Below are positions 1-6,094 of a DNA stretch of 8,422 nt, piece after piece. The position numbers and the translations under genes were made by a program. The notes under the pieces are model-generated. The model made no database searches. It was not told where the DNA came from and worked only from the letters and a program-made list of their open reading frames with translations. Source of the DNA: Burkholderiales bacterium (GTDB lineage Bacteria > Pseudomonadota > Gammaproteobacteria > Burkholderiales > Burkholderiaceae_B); contig SXZD01000308.1 in the NCBI GenBank assembly GCA_005788065.1, forward strand, positions 1 to 8,422, read 5' to 3'. The number at the start of each line of letters is the position of its first letter. Position 1 is the stretch's first letter.

Positions 1-274
1 AGGGCACCGTAAGCGCAGAAACTCTCAGGGGGAGATTGTCGCCCAGAATGAGGCGGGGGTAAAACGGGAGACAAAAACCCCCACTTGCCCATCGAAAAAT
101 GACGGCGGCACTACAGGGTCGACTATCCAAGGAGCAAACCTGCGAAAGACATCAATCGCCCCGCCAATGGAACCCAACACGCCCGATTGTCACTTAAAGA
201 GGACAGGACAGGCGACACCTTAGGGCACCTGCAAGCACCCACCAACGTCGCCTGCTTCATAAACCATTCAAATC
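1..274. other. Tract without a recognised gene, left of the toxin-antitoxin operon
   Basis: No protein family is recognised here. On the + strand one frame is open from base 2 to a TAG at 221-223 (about 73 codons, entering from outside the window). Its product would be hydrophilic, rich in Lys, Arg, Thr, Pro and Gly, with no domain I know, so it may be the tail of a gene or a chance opening. On the - strand a GTG at 180 opens about 50 codons that also resemble nothing known. An inverted repeat GGGGGT (55-60) / ACCCCC (77-82) with a 16-base loop is present but has no adjoining T-run in the right place for a clear terminator. Whether this belongs to an accessory insertion or to ordinary intergenic DNA cannot be decided from the window. 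Confidence 0.3.
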
Positions 275-302
275 TTGACAAGATACGGGAATCCCGTATA
301 AC
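275..302 (+). promoter_or_regulatory. Sigma-70 promoter of the higBA toxin-antitoxin operon
   Basis: The -35 box TTGACA (275-280) matches consensus exactly. It is followed after 16 bases by TATAAC (297-302), five of six matches to the -10 consensus. This is the best promoter in the window. The toxin ATG begins at 307, only four bases after the -10 box, so transcription starting at the usual distance would begin at or just inside the start codon. Confidence 0.75.
283..299. promoter_or_regulatory. Palindromic operator inside the higBA promoter
   Basis: Perfect inverted repeat with 8-base arms, ATACGGGA (283-290) and TCCCGTAT (292-299), around a single central A (291). It fills the spacer between the -35 and -10 boxes and covers the first three bases of the -10. 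A dimeric Xre-type antitoxin bound here would block RNA polymerase. Negative autoregulation through such a palindrome is the established pattern for HigA-type antitoxins; that this site is bound by the local antitoxin is inference. Confidence 0.7.
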
Positions 303-306
303 TTAC

Positions 307-606
307 ATGCTGTGCACCGTCGTTGAAACTCCAACATTCCAAAAACAGGCAGAAACCCTCTGGTCTGAAGACGAACATCTCGATTTTATCGAATGGATAG
401 CAAGTCATCCGCTGGCGGGAGACTTGATTCCTGGCGCTGAAGGTGCACGAAAGGTTCGCTGGGGGCGCGCAGGGCAGGGCAAATCCGGCGGTTTGCGCAT
501 TATTTATTTCACCTTGGATGAGCATAAGCGCATCGTCCTGCTGACCGTCTATGCGAAATCGCAAAAAACAAACATGCTGCCATCAGCCATCAGAAAAGGG
601 AGGTGA
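307..606 (+). CDS. higB: HigB2-type (RelE superfamily) mRNA interferase toxin
   Basis: A 99-residue toxin of the RelE/ParE superfamily, closest in pattern to the COG4737 group that includes Vibrio cholerae HigB2. Such toxins cut mRNA in the ribosomal A site and are held inactive by the partner antitoxin. Visible family features are the start MLCTVVETPTF, the segment LAGDLIPGAEGARKVRW (36-52), the basic loop GKSGGLRIIYF (58-68) and the strand VLLTVYAK (77-84). Arg48, Lys49, Arg51, Arg64 and Tyr67 are the likely RNA-binding or catalytic set by analogy. The ATG at 307 is chosen because family members begin at this point. A TTG at 187 in the same frame would add 40 residues unlike the family and place the promoter inside the gene. 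No Shine-Dalgarno sequence precedes the ATG. The gene lies first in the operon, one base before the antitoxin start. Confidence 0.85.
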   Translation: MLCTVVETPTFQKQAETLWSEDEHLDFIEWIASHPLAGDLIPGAEGARKVRWGRAGQGKSGGLRIIYFTLDEHKRIVLLTVYAKSQKTNMLPSAIRKGR

Positions 607-607
607 C

Positions 608-934
608 ATGAGCCGTAAAAAGGTCAATCTCGACAAGATGATTCAAACCATCGAAGCAGATGCAGGAGAAACAATCCCCGGGCTGAAGCAGGCACTACAG
701 GAAGCGCAAGAGGGGCTGGGGCGGATTCACACCCCGGAGCAGATTCTCGTACGACAGGCCAGAGAAAAAACAGGCATGACGCAGGCAGAATTTGCAGACC
801 GGATTCAAACCCCAGTCGCTACACTGAGAGATTGGGAGCAGGGTCGGTTTTCACCGCCCGGCGGCGTTTTGTGCCTGTTCCATCTGATATTGAAGCACCC
901 GGAATTGTCGCGAGAGCTTGGACCAGCGACCTGA
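608..934 (+). CDS. higA: HigA2-type antitoxin with Xre-family helix-turn-helix
   Basis: A 108-residue antitoxin. Residues 1-44 are charged and probably flexible; in V. cholerae HigA2 the corresponding disordered amino-terminal part wraps the toxin. Residues 45-82 form the Cro/C1-type helix-turn-helix (ILVRQAREKTGMTQAEFADR, then IQTPVATLRDWEQG), and residues 83-108 form the remaining helices. The ATG at 608 follows the toxin stop by a single base and has a strong Shine-Dalgarno GGGAGG (598-603) four bases upstream, inside the last toxin codons. Thus the antitoxin is translated efficiently while the toxin has no ribosome site, which fits the need for excess antitoxin. An ATG at 551 in the same frame is rejected because it overlaps the toxin and lacks the Shine-Dalgarno. 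It probably binds the palindrome at 283-299 and represses the operon. The last 25 residues, GRFSPPGG onward, lack the usual alanine/arginine pattern after the helix-turn-helix. Confidence 0.85.
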   Translation: MSRKKVNLDKMIQTIEADAGETIPGLKQALQEAQEGLGRIHTPEQILVRQAREKTGMTQAEFADRIQTPVATLRDWEQGRFSPPGGVLCLFHLILKHPELSRELGPAT

Positions 935-985
935 ACAGACCTGCTGACAAGCCCCGTAGCGACAAGTCCCTTATTAGCAACAACC

Positions 986-2479
986 TCAGGCATCCAAGCC
1001 CGCCTGCACCTGCTCGGCCGCCCGCATGACAGCTGCCGCTTTGTTTTCAGTTTCCAGCCATTCGCTCTCGGGCACCGAGTCGGCCACAATGCCGGCACCC
1101 GCCTGCGCATACAGCACATGGTCTTTGATGATGCCCGACCGGATGGCAATGGCCACATCCATGGCACCACTGAAACTCCAATACCCGCAGGCACCACCAT
1201 ACACACCGCGGCGCGTGGGCTCTAGCTCATCCACAATTTCCATGGCACGCACCTTGGGCGCACCCGACAAGGTGCCTGCGGGGAAGGTGGCTTTGAGCAC
1301 ATCCATGGCACTCAAACCCGGCTGCAGCAAACCATCGACATTGCTGACGATGTGCATGACATGCGAATACCTCTCGATGACGAGTTTCTCTGTCACTTTC
1401 ACAGAGCCTATCTGCGCAATGCGGCCCACGTCGTTGCGAGCAAGGTCGATCAACATGACGTGCTCTGCAATTTCTTTGGGGTCGGCCAGCAACTCTTCTG
1501 CCAAGGCCACGTCGTGTTCAGGCGTTTTACCACGCGGACGCGTTCCTGCGATGGGACGCACAGTGACCACTGCATCGTCACCACCGCCGGCATTGGTACG
1601 GCTTTCCTGGCGAACCAGAATTTCGGGAGATGAGCCCACCACATGGTGGTCGCCCATGTCGTAGTAAAACAGGTAAGGCGACGGATTGAGCGAGCGCAGC
1701 GCACGATAGAGTGCGAGTGGCGACTGATCGAACTTGCGACTCAGGCGTTGGCCAATCACCACCTGCATGACGTCGCCTGAAGCGATGTACTCTTTGCAAC
1801 GACCCACCGCCTTGAGAAAGTCGGCTTTCGGAAAAATTCGCTCCACCGGCGTGGGTGTGCCGGGACCACTCAACGGCAATGCCAACGGTGCACGCAATTG
1901 CGCCCGCAGTTGAGTTAACTCATCGACCGCACGGTCGTACGCGTCGGGCTGAGCAGGGTCTGCATAGACGATGAGATCAATGCGGCCTTTTAGATTATCC
2001 AGCACGGCAAGCCGGTCGGTGAGCGTGAGCAGAATGTCCGGAATGCCGATGTCGTCAGGCTTTGCGCCTGCTGCCAGACGCTTCTCGATCAGACGAACCG
2101 TTTCATATCCGAAGTAACCGCACAGGCCGCCGCAAAACCGCGGCAAGCCCGGCAGCGGTGGCACCTTGAAACGACCATGGTACTGCTCGATGAAATGCAG
2201 CGGGTCGCCGGATGCAGCTTCTGTTACTGTACCATCGGTGATGACGCGTGTTTCAAGCCCCTGCACTTCCAGCCGTGTGCGGGCAGGCAAGCCGATGAAA
2301 GAATATCGACCAAAACGCTCGCCACCCACAACCGATTCGAGCAGAAAACTGTAAGGCTTGTTGGCCAGTTTCAGATACAGCGACAGCGGTGTGTCGAGGT
2401 CTGCAAAATGAGACTCGACCAATGGGATGCGGTTATAGCCTTCAGAGGCCAACTGCGCAAAAGTGGAACGGTCTATCAT
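986..2479 (-). CDS. trpE: Anthranilate synthase component I (TrpE)
   Basis: The 497-residue large subunit of anthranilate synthase, which turns chorismate plus ammonia (from glutamine via TrpG) into anthranilate, the first step of tryptophan synthesis in the cytoplasm. The amino-terminal domain has the LLES segment (46-49) that forms part of the tryptophan feedback site. The chorismate-binding domain shows RPIAGTRPRG (308-317), DLARNDVGR (345-353), HVMHIVSNVDG (373-383), AGTLSGAPKVRAMEI (401-415), GGACGYWSFSG (428-438) and QAGAGIVADSVPESEW (459-474). The length is normal and no key residue is missing. The ATG at 2479 overlaps the gph stop as ATGA, so it is preferred over a start 19 codons upstream. 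No leader-peptide attenuator is possible at this tight junction, so control is probably at the rpe promoter plus feedback inhibition. The usual next gene, trpG, is absent downstream. Confidence 0.97.
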   Translation of the reverse strand: MIDRSTFAQLASEGYNRIPLVESHFADLDTPLSLYLKLANKPYSFLLESVVGGERFGRYSFIGLPARTRLEVQGLETRVITDGTVTEAASGDPLHFIEQYHGRFKVPPLPGLPRFCGGLCGYFGYETVRLIEKRLAAGAKPDDIGIPDILLTLTDRLAVLDNLKGRIDLIVYADPAQPDAYDRAVDELTQLRAQLRAPLALPLSGPGTPTPVERIFPKADFLKAVGRCKEYIASGDVMQVVIGQRLSRKFDQSPLALYRALRSLNPSPYLFYYDMGDHHVVGSSPEILVRQESRTNAGGGDDAVVTVRPIAGTRPRGKTPEHDVALAEELLADPKEIAEHVMLIDLARNDVGRIAQIGSVKVTEKLVIERYSHVMHIVSNVDGLLQPGLSAMDVLKATFPAGTLSGAPKVRAMEIVDELEPTRRGVYGGACGYWSFSGAMDVAIAIRSGIIKDHVLYAQAGAGIVADSVPESEWLETENKAAAVMRAAEQVQAGLDA

Positions 2480-3159
2480 GCCGCAGCCCTCAGCAATGCA
2501 GCGGCCTGTGCGATGGTTTGAATGTAACCGTCGCACGGCGTCTGCTCAATCGGATTGCCCTCGTTATAGCCATATGGCAGCAACCAGCAGAGACTGCCCG
2601 CAGCGTTCGCCGCTTGAGCGTCATTGATGCTGTCGCCGATCATCAGCGCATGCGCCGTTTGCACACCCATCTGGGCACACGCATGCGCAATCGGCATGGC
2701 GTCGGGCTTTTTGCGCTCGCAGGTGTCGCCGCTGACCACGGTGACGAAACGGCCGAGGATGCCCGTGCGCTCAAGCAGGGGCATGGTGTAGCGCGAAGGC
2801 TTGTTGGTGACCACCGCCAGTTTCAAACCCATGTTGGCGAGTTCATTCAAGCCGTCGATAACACCCTCATAAAATGCAGCGCGCTGCCCGTTCAGGCGTG
2901 TGTAATGGCGGGTGAAACTGTCGTGCGCCATGTGGAACAAGGCTGCCTCAGCGCGGTCGGTCAGCGTGCCGGTAAGACTGCGGTGAATGAGGTTTTCTGC
3001 ACCCTTGCCGACGTAATTGGCCACCGTTTGTTCGGGCAGATTGTCGCGGCCCAGTTCGGTGAGCATGGCGTTGACCGCGTCTGCCAGGTCGGGCGCTGTA
3101 TGCAGCAAGGTGCCGTCAAGGTCGAACATGACGGCGCGACAGCTTGACGGGTATTTCAT
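2476..3159 (-). CDS. gph: Phosphoglycolate phosphatase (HAD superfamily)
   Basis: A 227-residue HAD-superfamily phosphatase that hydrolyses 2-phosphoglycolate, a by-product of DNA repair and of oxygenation reactions, to glycolate. Motif I is FDLDGTL (12-18, nucleophile Asp13 and acid/base Asp15), motif II is VVTNKP (116-121, Thr118), motif III is the lysine in ERKKPDAMP (148-156), and motif IV is GDSINDAQAA (175-184). The helical cap domain spans about residues 25-95. It sits between rpe and trpE, overlapping both by four bases (ATGA), which indicates a single transcript and coupled translation. The rpe-gph-trpE order is typical of betaproteobacteria and supports the Gph assignment over other HAD phosphatases of similar size. 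Confidence 0.93.
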   Translation of the reverse strand: MKYPSSCRAVMFDLDGTLLHTAPDLADAVNAMLTELGRDNLPEQTVANYVGKGAENLIHRSLTGTLTDRAEAALFHMAHDSFTRHYTRLNGQRAAFYEGVIDGLNELANMGLKLAVVTNKPSRYTMPLLERTGILGRFVTVVSGDTCERKKPDAMPIAHACAQMGVQTAHALMIGDSINDAQAANAAGSLCWLLPYGYNEGNPIEQTPCDGYIQTIAQAAALLRAAA

Positions 3160-3836
3160 CGCTTCGCCCCTGCCAGTTCGCTGCGCATGTGCTCAATGAC
3201 AGCGCGATAGTCAGGCTGACCGAAAATGGCTGAGCCCGCCACAAACGTGTCGGCGCCGGCGCGAGCAACCGCTGCAATATTGCTGCCCTTCACACCCCCA
3301 TCCACCTCAAGGCGAATGGGCTGTCCGCCCTTGGCCACATGCGCATCGATGCGCTGGCGCACGGCGCTGACTTTGTTCAGCGCCTCTGCGATGAAAGACT
3401 GCCCACCGAAACCAGGGTTGACCGACATGATGAGCACCAGGTCGATGCGGTTCATGACGTGATCAAGCCATGTCAGCGGCGTGGCCGGATTGAACACCAC
3501 ACCGGCCTGACAACCGCTGTCGCGGATGAGGCCCAAGGTGCGGTCCAAATGATCAGTGGCCTCGGGGTGAACGCTGATGAGGTTGGCACCCGCTTTGGCA
3601 AAGTCGGGGATGATGCGGTCTACCGGACGCACCATGAGATGCACATCGATGGGGACCGTGGTGTGGGGGCGAATAGCATCACACACCAGAGGGCCCACCG
3701 TCAGATTGGGAACGTAGTGGTTGTCCATGACGTCAAAGTGGATCCAGTCTGCGCCGGCTGCAATGACGTTGCGGACTTCTTCGCCCAAGCGGGAAAAATC
3801 GGCAGACAGCAGGCTGGGGGCAATGACGTAGGACAT
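3156..3836 (-). CDS. rpe: Ribulose-phosphate 3-epimerase
   Basis: A 226-residue TIM-barrel enzyme that interconverts D-ribulose 5-phosphate and D-xylulose 5-phosphate in the pentose phosphate pathway (and Calvin cycle where present). The start IAPSLLSADF (5-14) is typical. The metal and catalytic residues are visible: His33 and Asp35 in WIHFDVMDNHYVPNLTVGP (31-49), His66 in DVHLMV, and Asp179 in LEVDGGV (177-183). MSVNPGFGGQSF (137-148) is the phosphate/active-site loop. The ATG at 3836 has AGGAG (3847-3851, read on the - strand) ten bases upstream. A TTG at 3842 would add two residues with a spacing of only four, so ATG is preferred. It is the first gene of the rpe-gph-trpE operon and is divergent from apaG. 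Confidence 0.96.
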   Translation of the reverse strand: MSYVIAPSLLSADFSRLGEEVRNVIAAGADWIHFDVMDNHYVPNLTVGPLVCDAIRPHTTVPIDVHLMVRPVDRIIPDFAKAGANLISVHPEATDHLDRTLGLIRDSGCQAGVVFNPATPLTWLDHVMNRIDLVLIMSVNPGFGGQSFIAEALNKVSAVRQRIDAHVAKGGQPIRLEVDGGVKGSNIAAVARAGADTFVAGSAIFGQPDYRAVIEHMRSELAGAKR

Positions 3837-3960
3837 GAACAAAAAACTCCTGGATCGGAAAGGCTTGGTACACTAGGAGCGTGCCAGTACTGAGCAATGG
3901 CGGACGGTGAGATACACCGATGCCGCCGGGCTCACCGGGCACGCCTCCCGATAAACCATC

Positions 3961-3989
3961 ATTGTACCGTCATGAGCGAAGCGAAAGAG
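3961..3989 (-). promoter_or_regulatory. Candidate promoter for the rpe-gph-trpE operon (weak)
   Basis: On the - strand TACAAT (3966-3961) is a good -10 box, with CTCTTT (3989-3984) 17 bases upstream as a poor -35. It would lie at the start of apaG and give an rpe leader of roughly 120 bases. A second, weaker candidate, TTGCTC (3897-3892) then TAGTGT (3875-3870) with a 16-base spacer, would give a leader of about 27 bases. The sequence does not decide between them. Confidence 0.27.
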
Positions 3990-4355
3990 TACAGCCTGTC
4001 TGTCACTGTCAGTACCGAGTTCATTGAGGAACAGTCCAGTCTGGCCAATGGTCCGTATGTGTTTGCCTACACCGTGGTCATCCGCAACACGGGCAACGTC
4101 ACAGCCCAATTGCTGACGCGGCACTGGGTGATCACCGACGCGTTTGGCAGGTTGCAGGAAGTCAAGGGCTCTGGCGTGGTGGGCGTGCAACCCGTGCTCA
4201 AACCGGGAGAGGCCTTCGAATACACCAGCGCATGCCCGCTTTCAACGCCCATGGGCAGCATGCATGGCACTTACCACTGCAAGGCTGAGGATGGGCACGA
4301 GTTTGATGCGCAGATCAAGACATTTGAACTGAACATGCCGCGTACGCTGCATTGA
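3972..4355 (+). CDS. apaG: ApaG domain protein (Co2+/Mg2+ efflux protein)
   Basis: A 127-residue protein of the ApaG family, a single immunoglobulin-like beta-sandwich domain. Its role in bacteria is not settled; it is linked to resistance to cobalt and magnesium in Salmonella (CorD), and the same fold occurs in eukaryotic F-box proteins. The family pattern is complete: YTVVIRNTG (33-41), LLTRHWVITDAFGR (47-60), EVKGSGVVGVQPVLKPGEAF (63-82), YTSACPLSTPMGSMHGTY (84-101). The ATG at 3972 gives the family's usual length; an ATG at 3897 in the same frame would add 25 unrelated residues. It is divergent from rpe across 135 bases and is followed on the + strand by a likely terminator. Confidence 0.95.
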   Translation: MSEAKEYSLSVTVSTEFIEEQSSLANGPYVFAYTVVIRNTGNVTAQLLTRHWVITDAFGRLQEVKGSGVVGVQPVLKPGEAFEYTSACPLSTPMGSMHGTYHCKAEDGHEFDAQIKTFELNMPRTLH

Positions 4356-4361
4356 TTTTGC

Positions 4362-4420
4362 AAAAAGCGTGTTTCAGTTCCCGCGTTCTTTACGGCTGGA
4401 GGACTGACCGGCGCTTTTTT
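4362..4420. terminator. Probable bidirectional terminator between apaG and the 57-residue ORF
   Basis: An interrupted inverted repeat: AAAAAGCG (4362-4369) pairs with CGCTTTTT (4412-4419), TCAGTtCC (4374-4381) pairs with GGACTGA (4401-4407), and a small inner CCG/CGG closes it. The run of T at 4415-4420 serves + strand transcripts from apaG, and the run of A at 4362-4366 (T on the - strand) serves transcripts of the small - strand gene. The stem has internal bulges, so strength is uncertain, but its position between two convergent genes fits. Confidence 0.5.
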
Positions 4421-4443
4421 CAAACGAGGGTTTTCTCAAATTA

Positions 4444-4617
4444 TCAGGATTTTTTGTCAGGCGCGGCCGACGGCCCCGCAGCATCCGCACCCCCCGTCTT
4501 CTCTTGCGGCTCTTCCAGGGCATCGACCGGCGTGTCCGTGCGTGTTTTCAGCGTCCAGACCATAATACCGACTATCACAGCCAGTGCCAGCAACATTTCC
4601 AGAATCAACAGGGCCAT
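4444..4617 (-). CDS. Small single-pass membrane protein, unknown function (57 aa)
   Basis: A 57-codon gene on the - strand in the gap between apaG and mltA. No family is recognised. Residues 3-23 are strongly hydrophobic (LLILEMLL then ALAVIVGIMVWTL) with one Glu at position 7, followed at once by KTR (24-26), so the helix is probably a membrane anchor with its tail in the cytoplasm. Residues 27-57 are hydrophilic and low-complexity, rich in Ala, Pro, Glu and Asp, ending in DKKS. The start is supported by a strong Shine-Dalgarno GGAGAGG (4630-4624 on the - strand) six bases before the ATG. It ends at TGA 4446-4444 and is convergent with apaG, with a terminator-like repeat between them. Its ATG and that of mltA overlap within CATG (4615-4618), so its 5' leader is antisense to mltA. 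The hydrophobic-then-charged layout and ribosome site argue for a real gene; conservation was not tested. Confidence 0.6.
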   Translation of the reverse strand: MALLILEMLLALAVIVGIMVWTLKTRTDTPVDALEEPQEKTGGADAAGPSAAPDKKS

Positions 4618-5866
4618 GAATTACCTCTCCAACGCACTCATTGCAGCTTTGCTGCTGCTGTCTGCCTGTGCGCAGACACCACCAAAACCGACCATCGCCA
4701 AACCGAAACCGCCCAGCACCGGAACCCCTGCTGCGGGCGGCGCATCATCAGGTGCTACAGCGCCAGGCACTGCGGCTGTTGAGCCTGAGCGCAAACCGTC
4801 AGAGCCACCGTTCCGCCGCGCCGATTTTACAGACCTTCCCGATTGGGACACACAAGACTTCACCACGGCTTACCTGAATTTCAAAAACCAGTGCCCGCAG
4901 GTCATCAAGCGCAAGGCATCCTCACCTGATCTTCGCAAAATCTGCGAAGGAGTGGTCAACAGCAAGAAACCGGAAAAGACAACCGCCCGCCAGTGGTTCG
5001 AGGCCAAGTTTGATGTGTGGCAGGTGGTGCAGGAAGACGGGCAAACCCAGGGCCTGCTGACCGGCTATTTTGAACCCATGCTCAAGGGCAGCCGCCAGAA
5101 ACAGGGCAGTTTCAAACACCCGCTCTTTCCGGTACCCAGCGACCTGATCACGGTTGACCTGGCCGATGTGTACCCGAGTCTGAAGGGCATGCGCCTGCGC
5201 GGACGGCTTGAGGGCAACAAGCTGGTTGCCTACCCCAACCGCGGACAATGGGAAACCATCGGCGAACGCAAAACAGAACCCCTGGTGTATGTGGACGACG
5301 CCTTGGACGCATTTCTGCTGCAGGTGCAAGGTTCTGGCCGCATTGAACTGGAAGGCGGACAGACCGTGAGACTGGGCTATGCCGACCAGAACGGACACCC
5401 GTATGTGGCCATCGGCAAGGTGCTGGTCAACCGCGGTGTGCTGACACCCGAGGAGGCCACCATCCCGGGCATACGCAAATGGGCCGCTCAAAACCCGAAA
5501 GACCTGCCTGCGCTTCTGAATGAAAACCCCAGCGTGGTGTTTTTCAAGGAAACCGCGCTGACCAACCCGAACGAAGGCCCCAATGGTAGCCTCGGCGTTC
5601 CGCTGGTGCCGGAAGGCTCCATTGCCATAGATCCCAACATCATCAGTTTGGGCAGCCCGGTATTTGTGAACAGCGAACATCCGCTCAACAAGGCCGCCTT
5701 CAACCGTTTGGTGCTGGCGCAAGACACGGGCGGCGCCATCCGCGGACGGGTGCGCGCCGATATGTTCTGGGGATGGGGCGCGGCGCCGGCGGAATTGGCA
5801 GGGGTGACCCGCCAGCCCATGAAAATGTGGATGCTGTGGCCAAAAGGAGCGGTGCCGGGGGGCTGA
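4616..5866 (+). CDS. mltA: Membrane-bound lytic murein transglycosylase A (lipoprotein)
   Basis: A 416-residue outer-membrane lipoprotein that cleaves the MurNAc-GlcNAc bond of peptidoglycan, forming 1,6-anhydro-muropeptides during wall growth and recycling. Residues 1-18 are a lipoprotein signal peptide with lipobox LSAC, the lipidated Cys being residue 18. Residues 19-65 are a Pro/Ala/Thr-rich linker. The MltA domain begins near residue 115 with GLLTGYFEPMLKGSR (144-158), and continues through FLLQVQGSGRIEL (about 237-249) and the 3D domain VLAQDTGGAIRGRVRADMFWG. Asp370 in AQDTGGAI corresponds to the catalytic aspartate of E. coli MltA. The ATG at 4616 is the only start giving a proper signal peptide, although no good Shine-Dalgarno precedes it. 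CATAAT at 4561-4566 is a possible -10 box but has no clear -35. The start codon overlaps that of the divergent small gene. Confidence 0.95.
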   Translation: MNYLSNALIAALLLLSACAQTPPKPTIAKPKPPSTGTPAAGGASSGATAPGTAAVEPERKPSEPPFRRADFTDLPDWDTQDFTTAYLNFKNQCPQVIKRKASSPDLRKICEGVVNSKKPEKTTARQWFEAKFDVWQVVQEDGQTQGLLTGYFEPMLKGSRQKQGSFKHPLFPVPSDLITVDLADVYPSLKGMRLRGRLEGNKLVAYPNRGQWETIGERKTEPLVYVDDALDAFLLQVQGSGRIELEGGQTVRLGYADQNGHPYVAIGKVLVNRGVLTPEEATIPGIRKWAAQNPKDLPALLNENPSVVFFKETALTNPNEGPNGSLGVPLVPEGSIAIDPNIISLGSPVFVNSEHPLNKAAFNRLVLAQDTGGAIRGRVRADMFWGWGAAPAELAGVTRQPMKMWMLWPKGAVPGG

Positions 5867-5917
5867 CACCAACGGAAAATCCCTGCAAATCTTACATAGA
5901 ATGTTAGATCCGCATAA

Positions 5918-6094
5918 ATGAAAACACCCACCATACCTCGGCGGACTCTGGCAGAAGCCAGTACTTTGCTTGATGCCAACCCTGCACTCGCACTGATCGG
6001 CCCGCGTCAGGTGGGTAAAACCACTTTTGCACTGGCGCTGGCCAGTTCTCGCGATGCGGTTTACCTCGACCTCGAAAGCCCCAGCGTCATTTGA
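5918..6094 (+). pseudogene. Amino-terminal remnant of an AAA/DUF4143-type ATPase
   Basis: A 58-codon reading frame that matches the start of the AAA_14/DUF4143 ATPase family, whose full members have roughly 380-400 residues. It contains the Walker A motif LIGPRQVGKTT (26-36) and the segment AVYLDLESPS (47-56) that normally precedes a much longer ATPase and DUF4143 portion. A TGA at 6092-6094 ends it, and only 17 bases separate this from the stop of dsbC, so Walker B, the sensor residues and the carboxy-terminal domain are absent. No convincing Shine-Dalgarno precedes the ATG at 5918. It is therefore a truncated remnant. Full relatives are often found in accessory regions, which suggests an old insertion reduced by deletion. 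A functional 58-residue peptide cannot be ruled out but is less likely. Confidence 0.75.

Noticed and set aside
10..36. Similarity of AGAAACTCTCAGG to the 3' part of a glycine riboswitch aptamer
   Set aside because: Only the short 3' string is visible at the window edge, the following bases do not continue the consensus, and no glycine-related gene lies downstream.
187..306. TTG-initiated extension of the toxin by 40 codons
   Set aside because: The added residues do not resemble toxin relatives and would place the promoter and operator inside the coding region.
946..970. Direct repeat GACAAG(C/T)CCC at 946 and 961 between higA and trpE
   Set aside because: Two short copies only, no associated gene or inverted structure; likely chance.
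1026..1664. 212-codon open frame on the + strand
   Set aside because: Antisense to the chorismate-binding domain of trpE; composition is Ser/Thr/Met-rich as expected for an antisense frame.
2389..3147. 252-codon open frame on the + strand
   Set aside because: Antisense to gph and the start of trpE, both with complete catalytic motifs; it is a shadow of GC-rich codon use.
4922..5872. 316-codon open frame on the - strand
   Set aside because: It lies entirely opposite mltA, which has full family motifs; the product has no recognisable domain and there is no ribosome site.
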